DNA of 64,000 bases from Bdellovibrionia bacterium (lineage in GTDB: Bacteria > Bdellovibrionota > Bdellovibrionia > Bdellovibrionales > JAGQZY01), in assembly GCA_030427805.1 (NCBI GenBank), contig JAUICP010000002.1, positions 186,001 to 250,000 of the forward strand, given 5' to 3'. The position numbers and the translations under genes were made by a program. Shown here piece after piece: positions 43,359-52,290 of the stretch. Position 1 is the first letter of the stretch, and each line of letters begins with the position of its first letter. Under the pieces are notes generated by a model. That model was not told the DNA's origin, did not search any database, and saw nothing but the letters and a program-made list of their open reading frames with translations.

Positions 43359-45884
43359 TTACTGAGCCAGTCTGTAAAAATTGGCTTCACAAGATCCTGC
43401 AGATGAACCAACCATCTCAAGACCGGGAACTTCTGTTCGAACTACTTCGAGAGCACTTTCTGCACTACGCTCTCGGAGACCCGCATAGAAAGCTCTTTCC
43501 CGACGCTCAACTTCTTGTCGGCGACGCTCAAAGTATTGGGCCACAGACTCTTCAGGAGAACGAAAACCCATCTCTTCATGTTCGGCTAAAACGCGTTCCC
43601 AACCTCTCTCTTCGCTTCTTGAGAACTCACCTTCAAACTTAGCAGCCCAATTGGGAGCTACGGCAGCAAAGGCTTTACCTTGATATTTACCACGACCAGA
43701 AATAACACGGTCTCCAGAAGTACCTTCCCAGACACGAGCAACAAAGGTCAGATGGGAACGTGGAATATCAGCTCGATCTCCAGAAATATTTCTGCGACGA
43801 TATCTTGAACCCAACTTAGATTTGAGCGCAGATCCACCTGACTTAATTCCCGAAGAAGCACTATTTCCTCTCTCGATCGTAACGATCTTAGGGCTTTTCA
43901 CTTCTAATTCGTCTAAAATTCGCTCAAGTTCTTTTGCTGCATACTCACCATCGGCTACAAAAACCTTTGGTCGCGTTGTCTCGAGAACCTTTTCAATTAC
44001 CTTTTCACGGTAAGTTCGAGTCGCATAAAGAGCATCGTTCCACTCAGCTTCAGAAGCCCCATCCATTCCCACTGGAAGAGTTTTAAGAACGAAGTACTTG
44101 TCATCAATACCTAAATCCCTAAATATTCCGTGTAAGTACTGACCTCTTTCGCCTGTTAAAGCTCGTGAAGTCATGATGTCATCCCAACCATGGGGATCGG
44201 CTAAAACAAATACTTCTGGGTCATCGAGAGTTCCACGGTAGTGACCGAAGTAACCAGTATCCCGATGGGTTTGCGAAAAAATCTCTCTTGTTTCTGTCGA
44301 GTCTTCACTGGCATCTGGAAGGTATCTTCTGAATACACGCTCAACATCAGCTGGAAGACCTTGATCAAATTCATACTTCCACTCATCGTAAAGAGGACGC
44401 CCTGTTCGCACCATCCAATTATTTGGAAGAGCGTCATGGCGGTCATCTTTTTTCATTCTATCGAGAATGCGCTTTAGTTCACTTTTACCATTTGATCCAA
44501 AAATATTTTTATCACGCTCTCCACCTATGATCACAGATTGATCAAATCTTACTGCCGAAGAAACTGGAGTTAGGCGGATGTCTGGCGTACCAAGGTCACC
44601 GTGTGAGAGTGGAACAGAGGCTCTTCCGTATTGATAGGGCTTTCCTCTTTCGAAGTTACTTTTTCCACCTTTTTCAGCACGTGGAGCTTTCCAACCTTTT
44701 CGAACCCAACTTTTTGCGTCCGCGACAAGTCCCTCATTTACGATTTTAGAAGGATCGCCACCATCGGTTTTCACGATCGACAGATATGTAGGATGTGGAG
44801 AATCGAGAAATAAAACATCAGGGGCGGCAAAGCTTCCACCCTTCCCGTCGGGAATTCGCATACCTTTAAGGCGTCGAGATTCTGCAGACTCCCAATTGAA
44901 TCCACCCAGCTGCTCTGCGCGCATAATTCCATTATTCATCGGTCCGCTGTAGTTGATCGCGACAAGATCTAAAGCATCTTTCCAGTGATCCTTAAGAAGT
45001 TGCTGAGCCAACTTAACATCTGAACTATTTTTCATGCTGAACTCTTTCCAGCGACCACGATGCATTTTATGGAGGACCGAATAGAGCGATTTTCCATCTT
45101 TAGTAAGAGGGATCGCAGCTTCGTTATTGCCACCAGCTCCGACCATTTCAAATTCTGGAACTAAGTAGCGACGAGCGTCTTCGTCAGAGATATAACCATC
45201 AATTTTACCGCCGATGTACTCGTAAAAACTACCACCGGCATCTTTTCCCGCTTGTCCGAGCATAAGAACCATTTTGAGTGAATCTTGGTTTCTCTTCATA
45301 ACCCAAGCGAGAAGCTTATTTCTAAACTCTGAGTAGGGGCTATCATGGGCGAGACTCCAAAGTCTGTTTTCTGTAACACTCAGGTTGGTAAAGAATTTTC
45401 TACCATCTTCTTTAACCTCAATAACAGGAGTACTGCGGCTGCCGTACTGACCAGAAATAGTATTCGTAAAAAGGTTCGTAAAAAAGATCTGCTCAAAAAC
45501 CCCGAAGTGTGAAGCCATGTCGTGAACACGACCACCGAATCCAGCAATACCGGGGCGGTTAGCGAACTCAGCAATGTGCGTGGCATCCTGACCAATAGCT
45601 AATATCTGGATACAGTTCTTGCACAAAAGGCCACGTATCGCCATGTTTCCCCAATCCGGTCGAAACTTTTGGCCGTCCTTATAACTGGGAGCAAGTACAT
45701 CAAGTAGTGTCGACCCGAGGGGAGTATTTGGATGACTGTTTAAAATTTCGATCAATTCTTTGATTTCGGGATCATTAACGTCAGGGATAGAGTCGATCGT
45801 CGTATAGATCTCTTGCGCAAAAGCAGAGACACTAAACAGGATCGCAATAACGATTAATTTTATGCGAAAAAGTAGGCTAGCCAT
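43359..45884 (-). CDS. Exported protein with two uracil-DNA-glycosylase-like modules
   Basis: 841 aa with a signal peptide (IVIAILFSVSAFA, cleavage near residue 23). Module 1: IGQD at 97-100 in LAIGQDATHIAE, then FGGRVHDMA, FFTNLFTNT (134-142), LMLGQAGKDA (207-216) and SPHPTY (362-367). These are in the order of UDG superfamily motifs (GQDP-type water-activating loop, Asn strand, LG strand, HPS-type loop). Module 2: VFVLADPHGWDD (558-569), LKTLPVG, KVFVADGEYAAKEL (640-652), PRSHLTF (708-714). It keeps the layout with altered residues. A glycosylase outside the cytoplasm would be unusual. Activity and DNA binding are inferred. AAGGA precedes the ATG and a terminator follows. Confidence 0.7.
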   Translation of the reverse strand: MASLLFRIKLIVIAILFSVSAFAQEIYTTIDSIPDVNDPEIKELIEILNSHPNTPLGSTLLDVLAPSYKDGQKFRPDWGNMAIRGLLCKNCIQILAIGQDATHIAEFANRPGIAGFGGRVHDMASHFGVFEQIFFTNLFTNTISGQYGSRSTPVIEVKEDGRKFFTNLSVTENRLWSLAHDSPYSEFRNKLLAWVMKRNQDSLKMVLMLGQAGKDAGGSFYEYIGGKIDGYISDEDARRYLVPEFEMVGAGGNNEAAIPLTKDGKSLYSVLHKMHRGRWKEFSMKNSSDVKLAQQLLKDHWKDALDLVAINYSGPMNNGIMRAEQLGGFNWESAESRRLKGMRIPDGKGGSFAAPDVLFLDSPHPTYLSIVKTDGGDPSKIVNEGLVADAKSWVRKGWKAPRAEKGGKSNFERGKPYQYGRASVPLSHGDLGTPDIRLTPVSSAVRFDQSVIIGGERDKNIFGSNGKSELKRILDRMKKDDRHDALPNNWMVRTGRPLYDEWKYEFDQGLPADVERVFRRYLPDASEDSTETREIFSQTHRDTGYFGHYRGTLDDPEVFVLADPHGWDDIMTSRALTGERGQYLHGIFRDLGIDDKYFVLKTLPVGMDGASEAEWNDALYATRTYREKVIEKVLETTRPKVFVADGEYAAKELERILDELEVKSPKIVTIERGNSASSGIKSGGSALKSKLGSRYRRRNISGDRADIPRSHLTFVARVWEGTSGDRVISGRGKYQGKAFAAVAPNWAAKFEGEFSRSEERGWERVLAEHEEMGFRSPEESVAQYFERRRQEVERRERAFYAGLRERSAESALEVVRTEVPGLEMVGSSAGSCEANFYRLAQ

Positions 45885-46162
45885 CTTATAGGTCCTTTTC
45901 TAAATTTCTTAATGCAGCGCATTAGTAGCATGAAATCACTGGATTTGCCTATGAAAAACCGATCAGTTTAAAGGGGGAATGAAAAATAGACAAAGCCCTA
46001 GCCCTTTTAGGTTTTCGACTGAAATATTCAACGGATGAGGGGTCTAGATCCGAAGAATAAGTAAAATACGGCCGGACCCCATAAAATCTTAGCCGTGACA
46101 GTAAGGCAATTTCCCCTAGAATTAGAGGAGAACTCAGCTCTATATAATAGGAGGAATCATCC

Positions 46163-46690
46163 ATGCGAATCTTAGCCCTACTCTCGTTCACTTTGCTTTT
46201 TAGCGTGACCACTCAAGCTCAATTTGGATTTAAAAAAGGAGGCTTGGGAGATAAAGTTAAGTCCGCTGCGAAAGAAAAGGCAGACACGGCAAAAGACACA
46301 AATCTTCAAGAAGCTGCAGCATTTAAACTTGCTGAAAAAAAGCTTTCGGCAATCACCAAGAAAACCAACAAGCAATGTAAACTCAAAATGAAAGGCGCTT
46401 TTGACAAGGCCAGTTTCACTGGGAAGCTTAAAGACAAAGATTTAAAAGCCCTTGGTGGAGTTGCTTGCGAGGAGGCCCTTGTAGCTGTTCAGGGGATTTG
46501 TCGAAAAAAGAGTTTCCGAAAGAAACTCAAAAAGGTTAAGAAATACACCTGTAAAATGGCGGGTGGTAAAAGTAAATTAAAAATGGATGGAGCCGAGCAC
46601 CTGGTTGCCGAGATCCAACCGAGTAAATTAAACATCGATAAATTTAAAGTAGACGTTGTTAGCTTCTTTGCCTCTAAAAAGAAAAAGTAA
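46163..46690 (+). CDS. Secreted Lys-rich four-cysteine protein
   Basis: 175 aa, signal peptide MRILALLSFTLLFSVTTQA, GGAGG before the ATG. The mature part is about 25% Lys with four cysteines (KQCKLKM, VACEEAL, GICRKK, YTCKM). The Cys order and basic context match the protein at 12750 and a distant relationship is likely. Predicted periplasmic or exported; no family known. It runs 2 nt before the VanX-like gene, so a common transcript is likely. Confidence 0.75.
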   Translation: MRILALLSFTLLFSVTTQAQFGFKKGGLGDKVKSAAKEKADTAKDTNLQEAAAFKLAEKKLSAITKKTNKQCKLKMKGAFDKASFTGKLKDKDLKALGGVACEEALVAVQGICRKKSFRKKLKKVKKYTCKMAGGKSKLKMDGAEHLVAEIQPSKLNIDKFKVDVVSFFASKKKK

Positions 46691-46692
46691 TT

Positions 46693-47304
46693 ATGCATGA
46701 AAGCTTACTTGATGAGGGGTTTGTTCATTTCGACCCCTCTTTTTTTTCGATTTACCTCCCCTATGCGACCCCTGAAAACGTAACTGGAGAGCAGCTTTAC
46801 ATAAACCACGCCTGCTATGTGAAAAAAGAGGTTTATGAAGCGCTCGTCGGTGTTAACAAAGAACTTCAAAAGAAAGACTACCGCCTACACATCTGGGACG
46901 CCTACCGACCATTTCATATTCAAGAAAAGCTCTGGGCCTTCTGCCCCGATGATCGCTATATCGCAAGGCCTGTGCGGAAAGATGGCAAAATGGTCAGTGG
47001 CTCTAACCACAGCCGAGGCAAAGCCGTCGACCTCACCATTGTCGATGGTAACTTAAACTATCTCTCCATGCCTTCAGGATTTGATGATCTTTCGGAAAAA
47101 GCCTGGAGAACTCCCGAAAAGTGGTCTAACGAAATCCGAGAGAATATGGAACTTTTCGAGACTTTGATGATCAAAAATGGATTTAAGGCGAACCCCAATG
47201 AGTGGTGGCATTACGACTTTTTAGGAGAGGTACAAAAAGATCAGCTTTACGATGTTGAGCTACCAGATATCGATAACTCTACCCTTCCTCCCCATAAAGC
47301 TTGA
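46693..47304 (+). CDS. D-Ala-D-Ala dipeptidase (VanX/DdpX family)
   Basis: 203 aa, no signal peptide. The M15D signatures are HIWDAYRPFHIQEKLW, SNHSRGKAVDLTI (zinc His and Asp) and EWWHYDF (third zinc His). These enzymes cleave D-Ala-D-Ala, usually for cell-wall recycling in the cytoplasm or for glycopeptide resistance. Nothing nearby suggests resistance (no vanH/vanA), so use of peptidoglycan-derived dipeptide is the simpler reading. It follows a secreted protein gene by 2 nt and runs into the TrmB-like gene. Confidence 0.92.
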   Translation: MHESLLDEGFVHFDPSFFSIYLPYATPENVTGEQLYINHACYVKKEVYEALVGVNKELQKKDYRLHIWDAYRPFHIQEKLWAFCPDDRYIARPVRKDGKMVSGSNHSRGKAVDLTIVDGNLNYLSMPSGFDDLSEKAWRTPEKWSNEIRENMELFETLMIKNGFKANPNEWWHYDFLGEVQKDQLYDVELPDIDNSTLPPHKA

Positions 47305-47306
47305 AG

Positions 47307-47918
47307 ATGCCCCGTCAATTTAATCCAGACAAGATTCCAGTGCCTAAGGATGTACGTCCCTTCGAGCCTCCAGAGGGAAACATTGCACTTGAAATAGGTT
47401 GTGGTGTTGGTTATCACCCCGTTCAATTTGCTCTTGATAACCCCGGAACCTTTTTAATCGCCATCGAACGTACAAAAGAAAAATTTGAAAAATTCCAGAG
47501 AAGATATGAAAACCATGATTCACCAAAAAATCTCTATCCTGTATTCGGAGATGCCATTCCATGGATTCACCATAAACTTCCCGATCATTGCCTCGATCAG
47601 ATATTTATCCTCTACCCAAACCCCTACCCCAAATCAAAACATCAAAATCGAAATTTTTTAAACATGCCTTTCACTCAAGAACTCATTAAAAAACTTAAAA
47701 CGGGGGCTTCGATCGAACTCGCTACCAATTCAAAAGACTACGTAGAAGCCATCGAAGGAAATTTAAAAAGTTTAAATTCAATGGGATTAGAACTTAACGA
47801 AAAGACAGTCATTCCAAAAGATTTTAAATGGCGCACACATTTCGAAAAAAAGTATCTAGAGAGAAATGAGGAATGTATTAATCTTGTTTTTAAATATCAC
47901 AATCGTAGTCAAGACTAA
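47307..47918 (+). CDS. TrmB-like SAM methyltransferase
   Basis: 203 aa from ATG 47307, 2 nt after the dipeptidase stop. IALEIGCGVGYHPVQFA is motif I; AIERTKEKFEKFQRR follows and ILYPNPYPKSKHQNR lies where TrmB has FPDPWPKKRHHKRR. Overall design matches tRNA (guanine-46-N7) methyltransferase, but the normal Asp of the PDPWPK loop is Asn, and Trp is Tyr. It may be a divergent paralogue with a different RNA target, or less active. A TTG at 47301 is an alternative start. The 3' end overlaps the convergent VWA gene by 29 nt. Confidence 0.78.
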   Translation: MPRQFNPDKIPVPKDVRPFEPPEGNIALEIGCGVGYHPVQFALDNPGTFLIAIERTKEKFEKFQRRYENHDSPKNLYPVFGDAIPWIHHKLPDHCLDQIFILYPNPYPKSKHQNRNFLNMPFTQELIKKLKTGASIELATNSKDYVEAIEGNLKSLNSMGLELNEKTVIPKDFKWRTHFEKKYLERNEECINLVFKYHNRSQD

Positions 47919-49023
47919 CACGAGTATTGGGCGGAAGTGGACGATCAAATCGAATCACTAAGTCTTGAAAATCATAAGTGATTTGAACTGCTGGATTGGG
48001 TTCAGGAATGAACCGAATATCAACCTTGTCATTGCGAGGACGACAGTCGAGCCGAACGGCAGTAACTCGATCTTTAATATTAGAGCCGATATCACCCATT
48101 TGCTGACCGTAATCAGAGGCACAAATATTTCCAATTTCACCCGCCGTAAGCTGGGCAAACTGCTTATAAAGATACCCGTAATGGCCCTTAACTCCGCCAT
48201 TCTGGTTGTCTTGAGTGTACTTACAAGAACTGTCTCCGGGCTTTGTGATAATCGCATGGACCGCTAAACTCTTGCTTGGGTAATAGGTATTGAGTCGATC
48301 AATAAAGGTTTGCGGCTGATCATAATTTTCCAGTGGATATCCTGGGATATCTCCCATAATAGCTCCTCTAGAATATCGAGTTCGACTTCTCTCATCTTCA
48401 TCAGCAAGAATGACTATTGCTAAATGAGCATCATCTCTAAAGAAATTCTCTTCATTTCTATCAAGAGCCATATTGGCGGCGTAAATCCCTCTTTCATCTG
48501 GAGACGGACAACTCGCAGTCTTAAATCCCGAGTTTTCACAGGCTACAGTTTCATCTCGCTTTACCGTATTTCGAAACTTAGAAATAACATTCGATGAAGA
48601 GGGCGATAAAACCTTCTCGCCACTACCAAACTCTAAAAAACGACCGTCTTGATAGGCTCCATAATTATTGGCTGCCTTGGGACCATTATTAGGAGACACC
48701 GATACATCTGTAGTGATTACAGCGATTCGATAATCGAGATCTTTAATTTTGTCGAAGAAGTTTGGAAAGCGATTCGCCATCGCCGCCTGCTCAGTAGACA
48801 TTGAACCTGAGTTGTCGGTCACAAATAGAATATCAACGGTCGCGGGCCCAATAATAATATCGTCAGAAAATGCCTTGAAACAGTCATCTCCAACACACTG
48901 ATTACAATCAATTCCTTCTTGTTCACAGCGAGGAGCTTCCGAAAATTTAACATCGGAACAGGCAATTAGAAACATCACCGTCGTAAAGCTTAAAATAAAC
49001 CTATATGTTTGTTTCAACGTCAT
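47890..49023 (-). CDS. VWA-domain lipoprotein
   Basis: 377 aa. A lipoprotein signal ends FLIAC. A von Willebrand A domain starts with VDILFVTDNSGSMS, the complete MIDAS motif DxSxS, and later has ILADEDERSR and a Cys-rich insertion (CENSGFKTASC). The C-terminus is beta-rich and may be a separate module (VRLDCRPRNDKVDIRF to DYDCDI). VWA domains bind protein partners through Mg; surface display is expected. AGGAG lies 5 nt before the ATG. Function in adhesion or assembly is inferred. Confidence 0.87.
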   Translation of the reverse strand: MTLKQTYRFILSFTTVMFLIACSDVKFSEAPRCEQEGIDCNQCVGDDCFKAFSDDIIIGPATVDILFVTDNSGSMSTEQAAMANRFPNFFDKIKDLDYRIAVITTDVSVSPNNGPKAANNYGAYQDGRFLEFGSGEKVLSPSSSNVISKFRNTVKRDETVACENSGFKTASCPSPDERGIYAANMALDRNEENFFRDDAHLAIVILADEDERSRTRYSRGAIMGDIPGYPLENYDQPQTFIDRLNTYYPSKSLAVHAIITKPGDSSCKYTQDNQNGGVKGHYGYLYKQFAQLTAGEIGNICASDYGQQMGDIGSNIKDRVTAVRLDCRPRNDKVDIRFIPEPNPAVQITYDFQDLVIRFDRPLPPNTRVSLDYDCDI

Positions 49024-49225
49024 TAGTACTCCTCACGTTTACTTTTCCAAGATATGTGCCAAAATGATACGATAGGTAAATCGCTGTAATAACTAGTGTT
49101 TTCATAAATTACTCAAAATACCGGCGTACAGGAAGTCGACAATTTCGCCCTTCTTGTTGTCTGGAATTGTCCTGCCTAAAGTCTGATCAAGTCGCCACGA
49201 ATGGTCCCTTGATATAAAGGCTAAA

Positions 49226-49654
49226 ATGTCTTCAAATAAAGAGATGAGAGTTTTTATAGGTACAATCTTAGTTTTGTTATCACTATTTATTGCCGGAGCC
49301 GCTTACATTGATCTCGGGTTTTGGATGAAGCCCTCTGAGGAGCGCTTATCGATCATCTGGGAACGGGATTTAAATAATCTCAAAACATTAAAGAGGCTAC
49401 CTGCAGTTTTTCAAGATATCGGGAAAATCGAAGTATCCAGCCCAGATGCACGCATTGCCGAGTGGCTGGACAAGGTGAAAATTCCAATTGCGAAAAAGAA
49501 AGACGGCAACCATCTTCTGCAAATCATGGTCATCCAGTGGATTGAAGGCAATAAATACGGAGTCGTCATTCAATACGATGTGCTCGATATGACCCAAGAA
49601 AACAACAAAGTCTTTGAGTTAGGCCGAACCTTCCACGTCGGCTATATGTGGTAG
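49226..49654 (+). CDS. Hypothetical single-pass membrane protein
   Basis: 142 aa; ATG 49226 is preceded by AAGG. One N-terminal hydrophobic segment (MRVFIGTILVLLSLFIAGAAY) anchors the protein, with a mainly soluble alpha/beta remainder ending HVGYMW. Not recognised. Stands alone between two convergent minus-strand genes; no operon link seen. Confidence 0.65.
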   Translation: MSSNKEMRVFIGTILVLLSLFIAGAAYIDLGFWMKPSEERLSIIWERDLNNLKTLKRLPAVFQDIGKIEVSSPDARIAEWLDKVKIPIAKKKDGNHLLQIMVIQWIEGNKYGVVIQYDVLDMTQENNKVFELGRTFHVGYMW

Positions 49655-49684
49655 AATCAAACGATCAAAATCATATCAGATGAA

Positions 49685-49936
49685 TTATGTTTCGTCGCCT
49701 TCTGGCAACCCTTGGGTTTCAGGCCCCACTGAATCAGGAACACAAACAATCGGAAAACGGGATTGATTAAACCCCATCGGGTTTTCGTCGGAACTAAACA
49801 TAAAAGCCCTTGAGCCAAACATAAACTTCGGTGAGGTACCGGGAGTACAATCGCCGGCGACCCGAGAGACTGTACAATTCTGCGAAGAGATCACAAACTC
49901 TCTGATTTCACCAGGCTGGGCGTTGTGATTCGGCAT
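49685..49936 (-). CDS. Small Cys-containing ORF, maybe the shifted 3' part of the neighbour
   Basis: 83 aa from ATG 49936, overlapping the end of the 49908 gene by 29 nt in another frame. No signal peptide, although it has exported-protein features (Cys pairs QNCTVSRVAGDC, Phe/Ser-rich strands, VCVPDS). A one-base frame change near 49910-49936 would join it to the upstream secreted protein. Either a translationally coupled small gene or an authentic or sequencing frameshift. Confidence 0.5.
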   Translation of the reverse strand: MPNHNAQPGEIREFVISSQNCTVSRVAGDCTPGTSPKFMFGSRAFMFSSDENPMGFNQSRFPIVCVPDSVGPETQGLPEGDET

Positions 49937-50546
49937 AACCTATGATCTCCGTTCGACCACAGCCAAAACCATCGAGAGCATTTTCGATATCTTGTTGAGA
50001 AACTTCTTTTGGGAAAGCCCGTAAGATCATTTGGCCACACCCTAGTTGAGAGCAGCGACAACGAAGAGGGTTATCAGGCTGCTGATCTCTTTTTACAACG
50101 ACCGTCATATGGCAACCTGGCTTTAAATCCCCATGGCCTATCCCTCGATGGGGCCAACAGTTAACAGACACCGAAGTTGTTCTCTCTCCACACTTAAAAA
50201 TTAAACCATCTTTTGTACAGTATTCTCTATGGGGCAAGAAGGGATACTGTGAATGGGCATTCACGGAAAACTGTCGTGTCTCTCCGAAACCAAACTGAGC
50301 ATAACAAAGTCTTCGGCGAACTCTATTTTCTAGGCTACCGGCTGAGACCGGAACAGAACCAGCGTCTTGATAAATTTGATTGAGTTCTCTTATTTGTGAA
50401 TTCATATCTGAAGCCTGAGACGGCTGGCAGTCATCTTTGACATCAAAGCTGGACAATTCAAAGTTGATACAAGATTCATTTTGCGCAAAACCTGCTTGAG
50501 CAATTCCTGTCAGTAGGAACAACAATATAAAAATAGATAAATTCAT
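49908..50546 (-). CDS. Secreted Cys-rich protein of unknown function
   Basis: 212 aa from ATG 50546, chosen because it gives the signal peptide MNLSIFILLFLLTGIAQAG and because a TATAAT lies at 50573-50578, too near the ATG at 50567. The mature portion has twelve or so cysteines (CRCSQLGCGQM, CHMTVVV, FGCGRTE) typical of disulfide-rich exported proteins. No family recognised. The last 29 nt overlap the next frame (49685-49936). See the frameshift finding. Confidence 0.65.
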   Translation of the reverse strand: MNLSIFILLFLLTGIAQAGFAQNESCINFELSSFDVKDDCQPSQASDMNSQIRELNQIYQDAGSVPVSAGSLENRVRRRLCYAQFGFGETRQFSVNAHSQYPFLPHREYCTKDGLIFKCGERTTSVSVNCWPHRGIGHGDLKPGCHMTVVVKRDQQPDNPLRCRCSQLGCGQMILRAFPKEVSQQDIENALDGFGCGRTEIIGYAESQRPAW

Positions 50547-50810
50547 TCTTAGTCCCGACTTCCCCATGTCCTATTATATCATAGTTTTAGTTTTCGGCCC
50601 TTGAAGTATTTGTTAACAGACGAGTATACCTTTCTCAGTGGCCGATCTCTTCGATTTCTATCAATTCTAAGAACTATCAATAACTCTGAAGCCATCGATC
50701 AAGGCCGATTCGCACTCTAAACTATTGATTTAACGACATTTTTCTCTTTGATTTGCATGACAAGGATTGACACCCTCACCCCTTATTCTAGTTTCAAGGG
50801 AGATAGTAAA

Positions 50811-50978
50811 ATGCAAGTTAAGTACGAAAAAATGGTAAAGAAGAATTTGATAATCGCATTCATGATTGTATCAGTTCCTATGGCAGCCCTGATCGCTGTT
50901 AATTTTAAGGAACTCAAACGGGGTTGGAACCAAAAATTCGTCCAAGGCACAGTTGTTCAATCGTCTCTTGTTAAATAG
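50811..50978 (+). CDS. Small membrane protein, 55 aa
   Basis: ATG 50811 with AAGGGAG 7 nt upstream. MVKKNLIIAFMIVSVPMAALIAVNF is one transmembrane segment with Lys on both flanks, and a short basic C-terminus (KELKRGWNQKF). A good hairpin and T-run directly after the stop support an independent transcript. Family unknown; small regulatory or envelope peptides have this build. Confidence 0.6.
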   Translation: MQVKYEKMVKKNLIIAFMIVSVPMAALIAVNFKELKRGWNQKFVQGTVVQSSLVK

Positions 50979-50991
50979 AAGCTTCTACTTC

Positions 50992-51038
50992 GGTCCTCAG
51001 AGGGGAGGGAAAGACCTTTGAGGACCACTTTTCTTTTT
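50992..51038 (+). terminator. Terminator after the small membrane protein gene
   Basis: Arms GGTCCTCA and TGAGGACC (50992-50999 and 51019-51026), then ACTTTTCTTTTT. It starts 13 nt after the stop of the 55-aa gene. Confidence 0.75.
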
Positions 51039-51111
51039 CAATGCAAATAATTTTCAAAAAACAATTTCGCTTATTTAGATTCTTTTAATTCTGCCCATTT
51101 AGAACCTGCAT

Positions 51112-51142
51112 AAAAAAATCGGGCTACATTTCTGTAACCCGA
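51112..51142 (-). terminator. Terminator after esterase gene 2
   Basis: Ten-base arms TCGGGTTACA and TGTAGCCCGA (one G-U) with GAAA loop, followed by TTTTTTT on the minus strand, about 27 nt from the stop at 51170. Confidence 0.85.
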
Positions 51143-51169
51143 CAACTCTACCTTTTGTTGGCAATTCAA

Positions 51170-52225
51170 CTACTTCTCCATCCTATGACGAAGGCAAGTT
51201 TTCAAAAAGCCAAACACTTGATCTACCATCTGACTATCACCAAGACTGGAATAAAATTGATATTTTATTCCCAGCTTTTTAAGATTCGTTCGTCCATAAT
51301 CTTTTGCAATATTTGCCGGCTCACCAGTCGATAAATAACGTCCGAACTCTGCACCATGGATGTTTCCAGAACCATAACCGCCTATTCCCGAGCTATGAAC
51401 CATGATGACTTCAAAGTCATCGCTCGCATCGAGATGACTAATCGGAGAGGCTTCCAGGTAACTGGCAGCTAAGACTCTGTTCCAGTACCTAGGAGCTCTG
51501 GCCCACTGGCCAAGCTTCAAACCGTAGAGGTAACTTAAACCTTCATCAGGCTCTTGCATGTCAGGGTGATCCAGTAAGTCGATCACTTCAGGAATGTTTA
51601 ACGTCGTTTGAGTATTCACCAACCCGAGGCAACGAACCTTAGAAGACTCTCTTTGTACGGGATCGCTACTATTCGTTTTTTTCAGGTCATCATGCATGAC
51701 GGTCCAAGCTGAAATACCACCTCCAGCAGAAGATCCTCCGACAGCGAGTTTATTCTTATCGATACTATGACTACTCGCAATTTGTCTTAACTTCTGAATC
51801 GCTCGCGCGCCATCTGCCATCTGCACAGGATAAGGCATCGAATTGCTCTTCCTAAAAGGAAACTCTCCAGATAGCCTATAATCGATGGTTGCCCAGGCCA
51901 TTCCATCATCAAGGTACTTTCTAGCGGGCATAGTCCCTCTGATGCCTGAGTTTCTATTCACTTGTTCCATATAGTAGCCGCCACCGTGAATATAGATGAC
52001 CAAAGGTATCTTTACCCCCGCTTGAACGTTATTGGGGAGATAAAGATCAATTTTCTGTAAAGCGTGACTCCCGTAGGAGATATTTTTCACGCATCTAAAG
52101 TTCTTCCCCTGAACCTTACATTGTTTATAACTCTGTGCTTTTGCTACTAAAGTGATCGCAAGCATCATCATTATAATAGTTAAATTACACAACACCACAT
52201 TTGAGAATTTCCAATAATTCTTCAT
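51170..52225 (-). CDS. Secreted alpha/beta hydrolase (esterase), copy 2
   Basis: 351 aa from ATG 52225 with GGAGG 4 nt upstream. Signal segment MKNYWKFSNVVLCNLTIIMMMLAITLVAKA. Hormone-sensitive-lipase-type features: oxyanion HGGGYYM, nucleophile GGSSAGGG, and a His near the end (SGNIHGAEF). It should hydrolyse ester bonds in the periplasm or outside. About 70% of positions appear shared with the next gene, a tandem duplicate. A terminator separates the two, so each is transcribed alone. Confidence 0.88.
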   Translation of the reverse strand: MKNYWKFSNVVLCNLTIIMMMLAITLVAKAQSYKQCKVQGKNFRCVKNISYGSHALQKIDLYLPNNVQAGVKIPLVIYIHGGGYYMEQVNRNSGIRGTMPARKYLDDGMAWATIDYRLSGEFPFRKSNSMPYPVQMADGARAIQKLRQIASSHSIDKNKLAVGGSSAGGGISAWTVMHDDLKKTNSSDPVQRESSKVRCLGLVNTQTTLNIPEVIDLLDHPDMQEPDEGLSYLYGLKLGQWARAPRYWNRVLAASYLEASPISHLDASDDFEVIMVHSSGIGGYGSGNIHGAEFGRYLSTGEPANIAKDYGRTNLKKLGIKYQFYSSLGDSQMVDQVFGFLKTCLRHRMEK

Positions 52226-52243
52226 TCTTCCTCCGAAGGTTGT

Positions 52244-52260
52244 GACAAGCCCTAATCCCA
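52244..52260 (-). repeat. Shared leader of the tandem esterases, copy 2
   Basis: A 17-nt sequence (minus strand TGGGATTAGGGCTTGTC) 18 nt upstream of the ATG is identical to 53423-53439. Confidence 0.85.
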
Positions 52261-52290
52261 ATTTAAAATTCCTCAAGATAGAAGGTTTTT

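Noticed and set aside
46693-47304. VanX-type gene as part of a vancomycin-resistance cluster
   Set aside because: No VanH, VanA/B ligase or VanRS partner is present; dipeptide recycling is the simpler reading.
50767-50794. TTGACA with TAGTTT (16-nt spacer) as promoter of the 55-aa gene
   Set aside because: The start site would fall inside the ribosome site, leaving no leader; kept out as a promoter.
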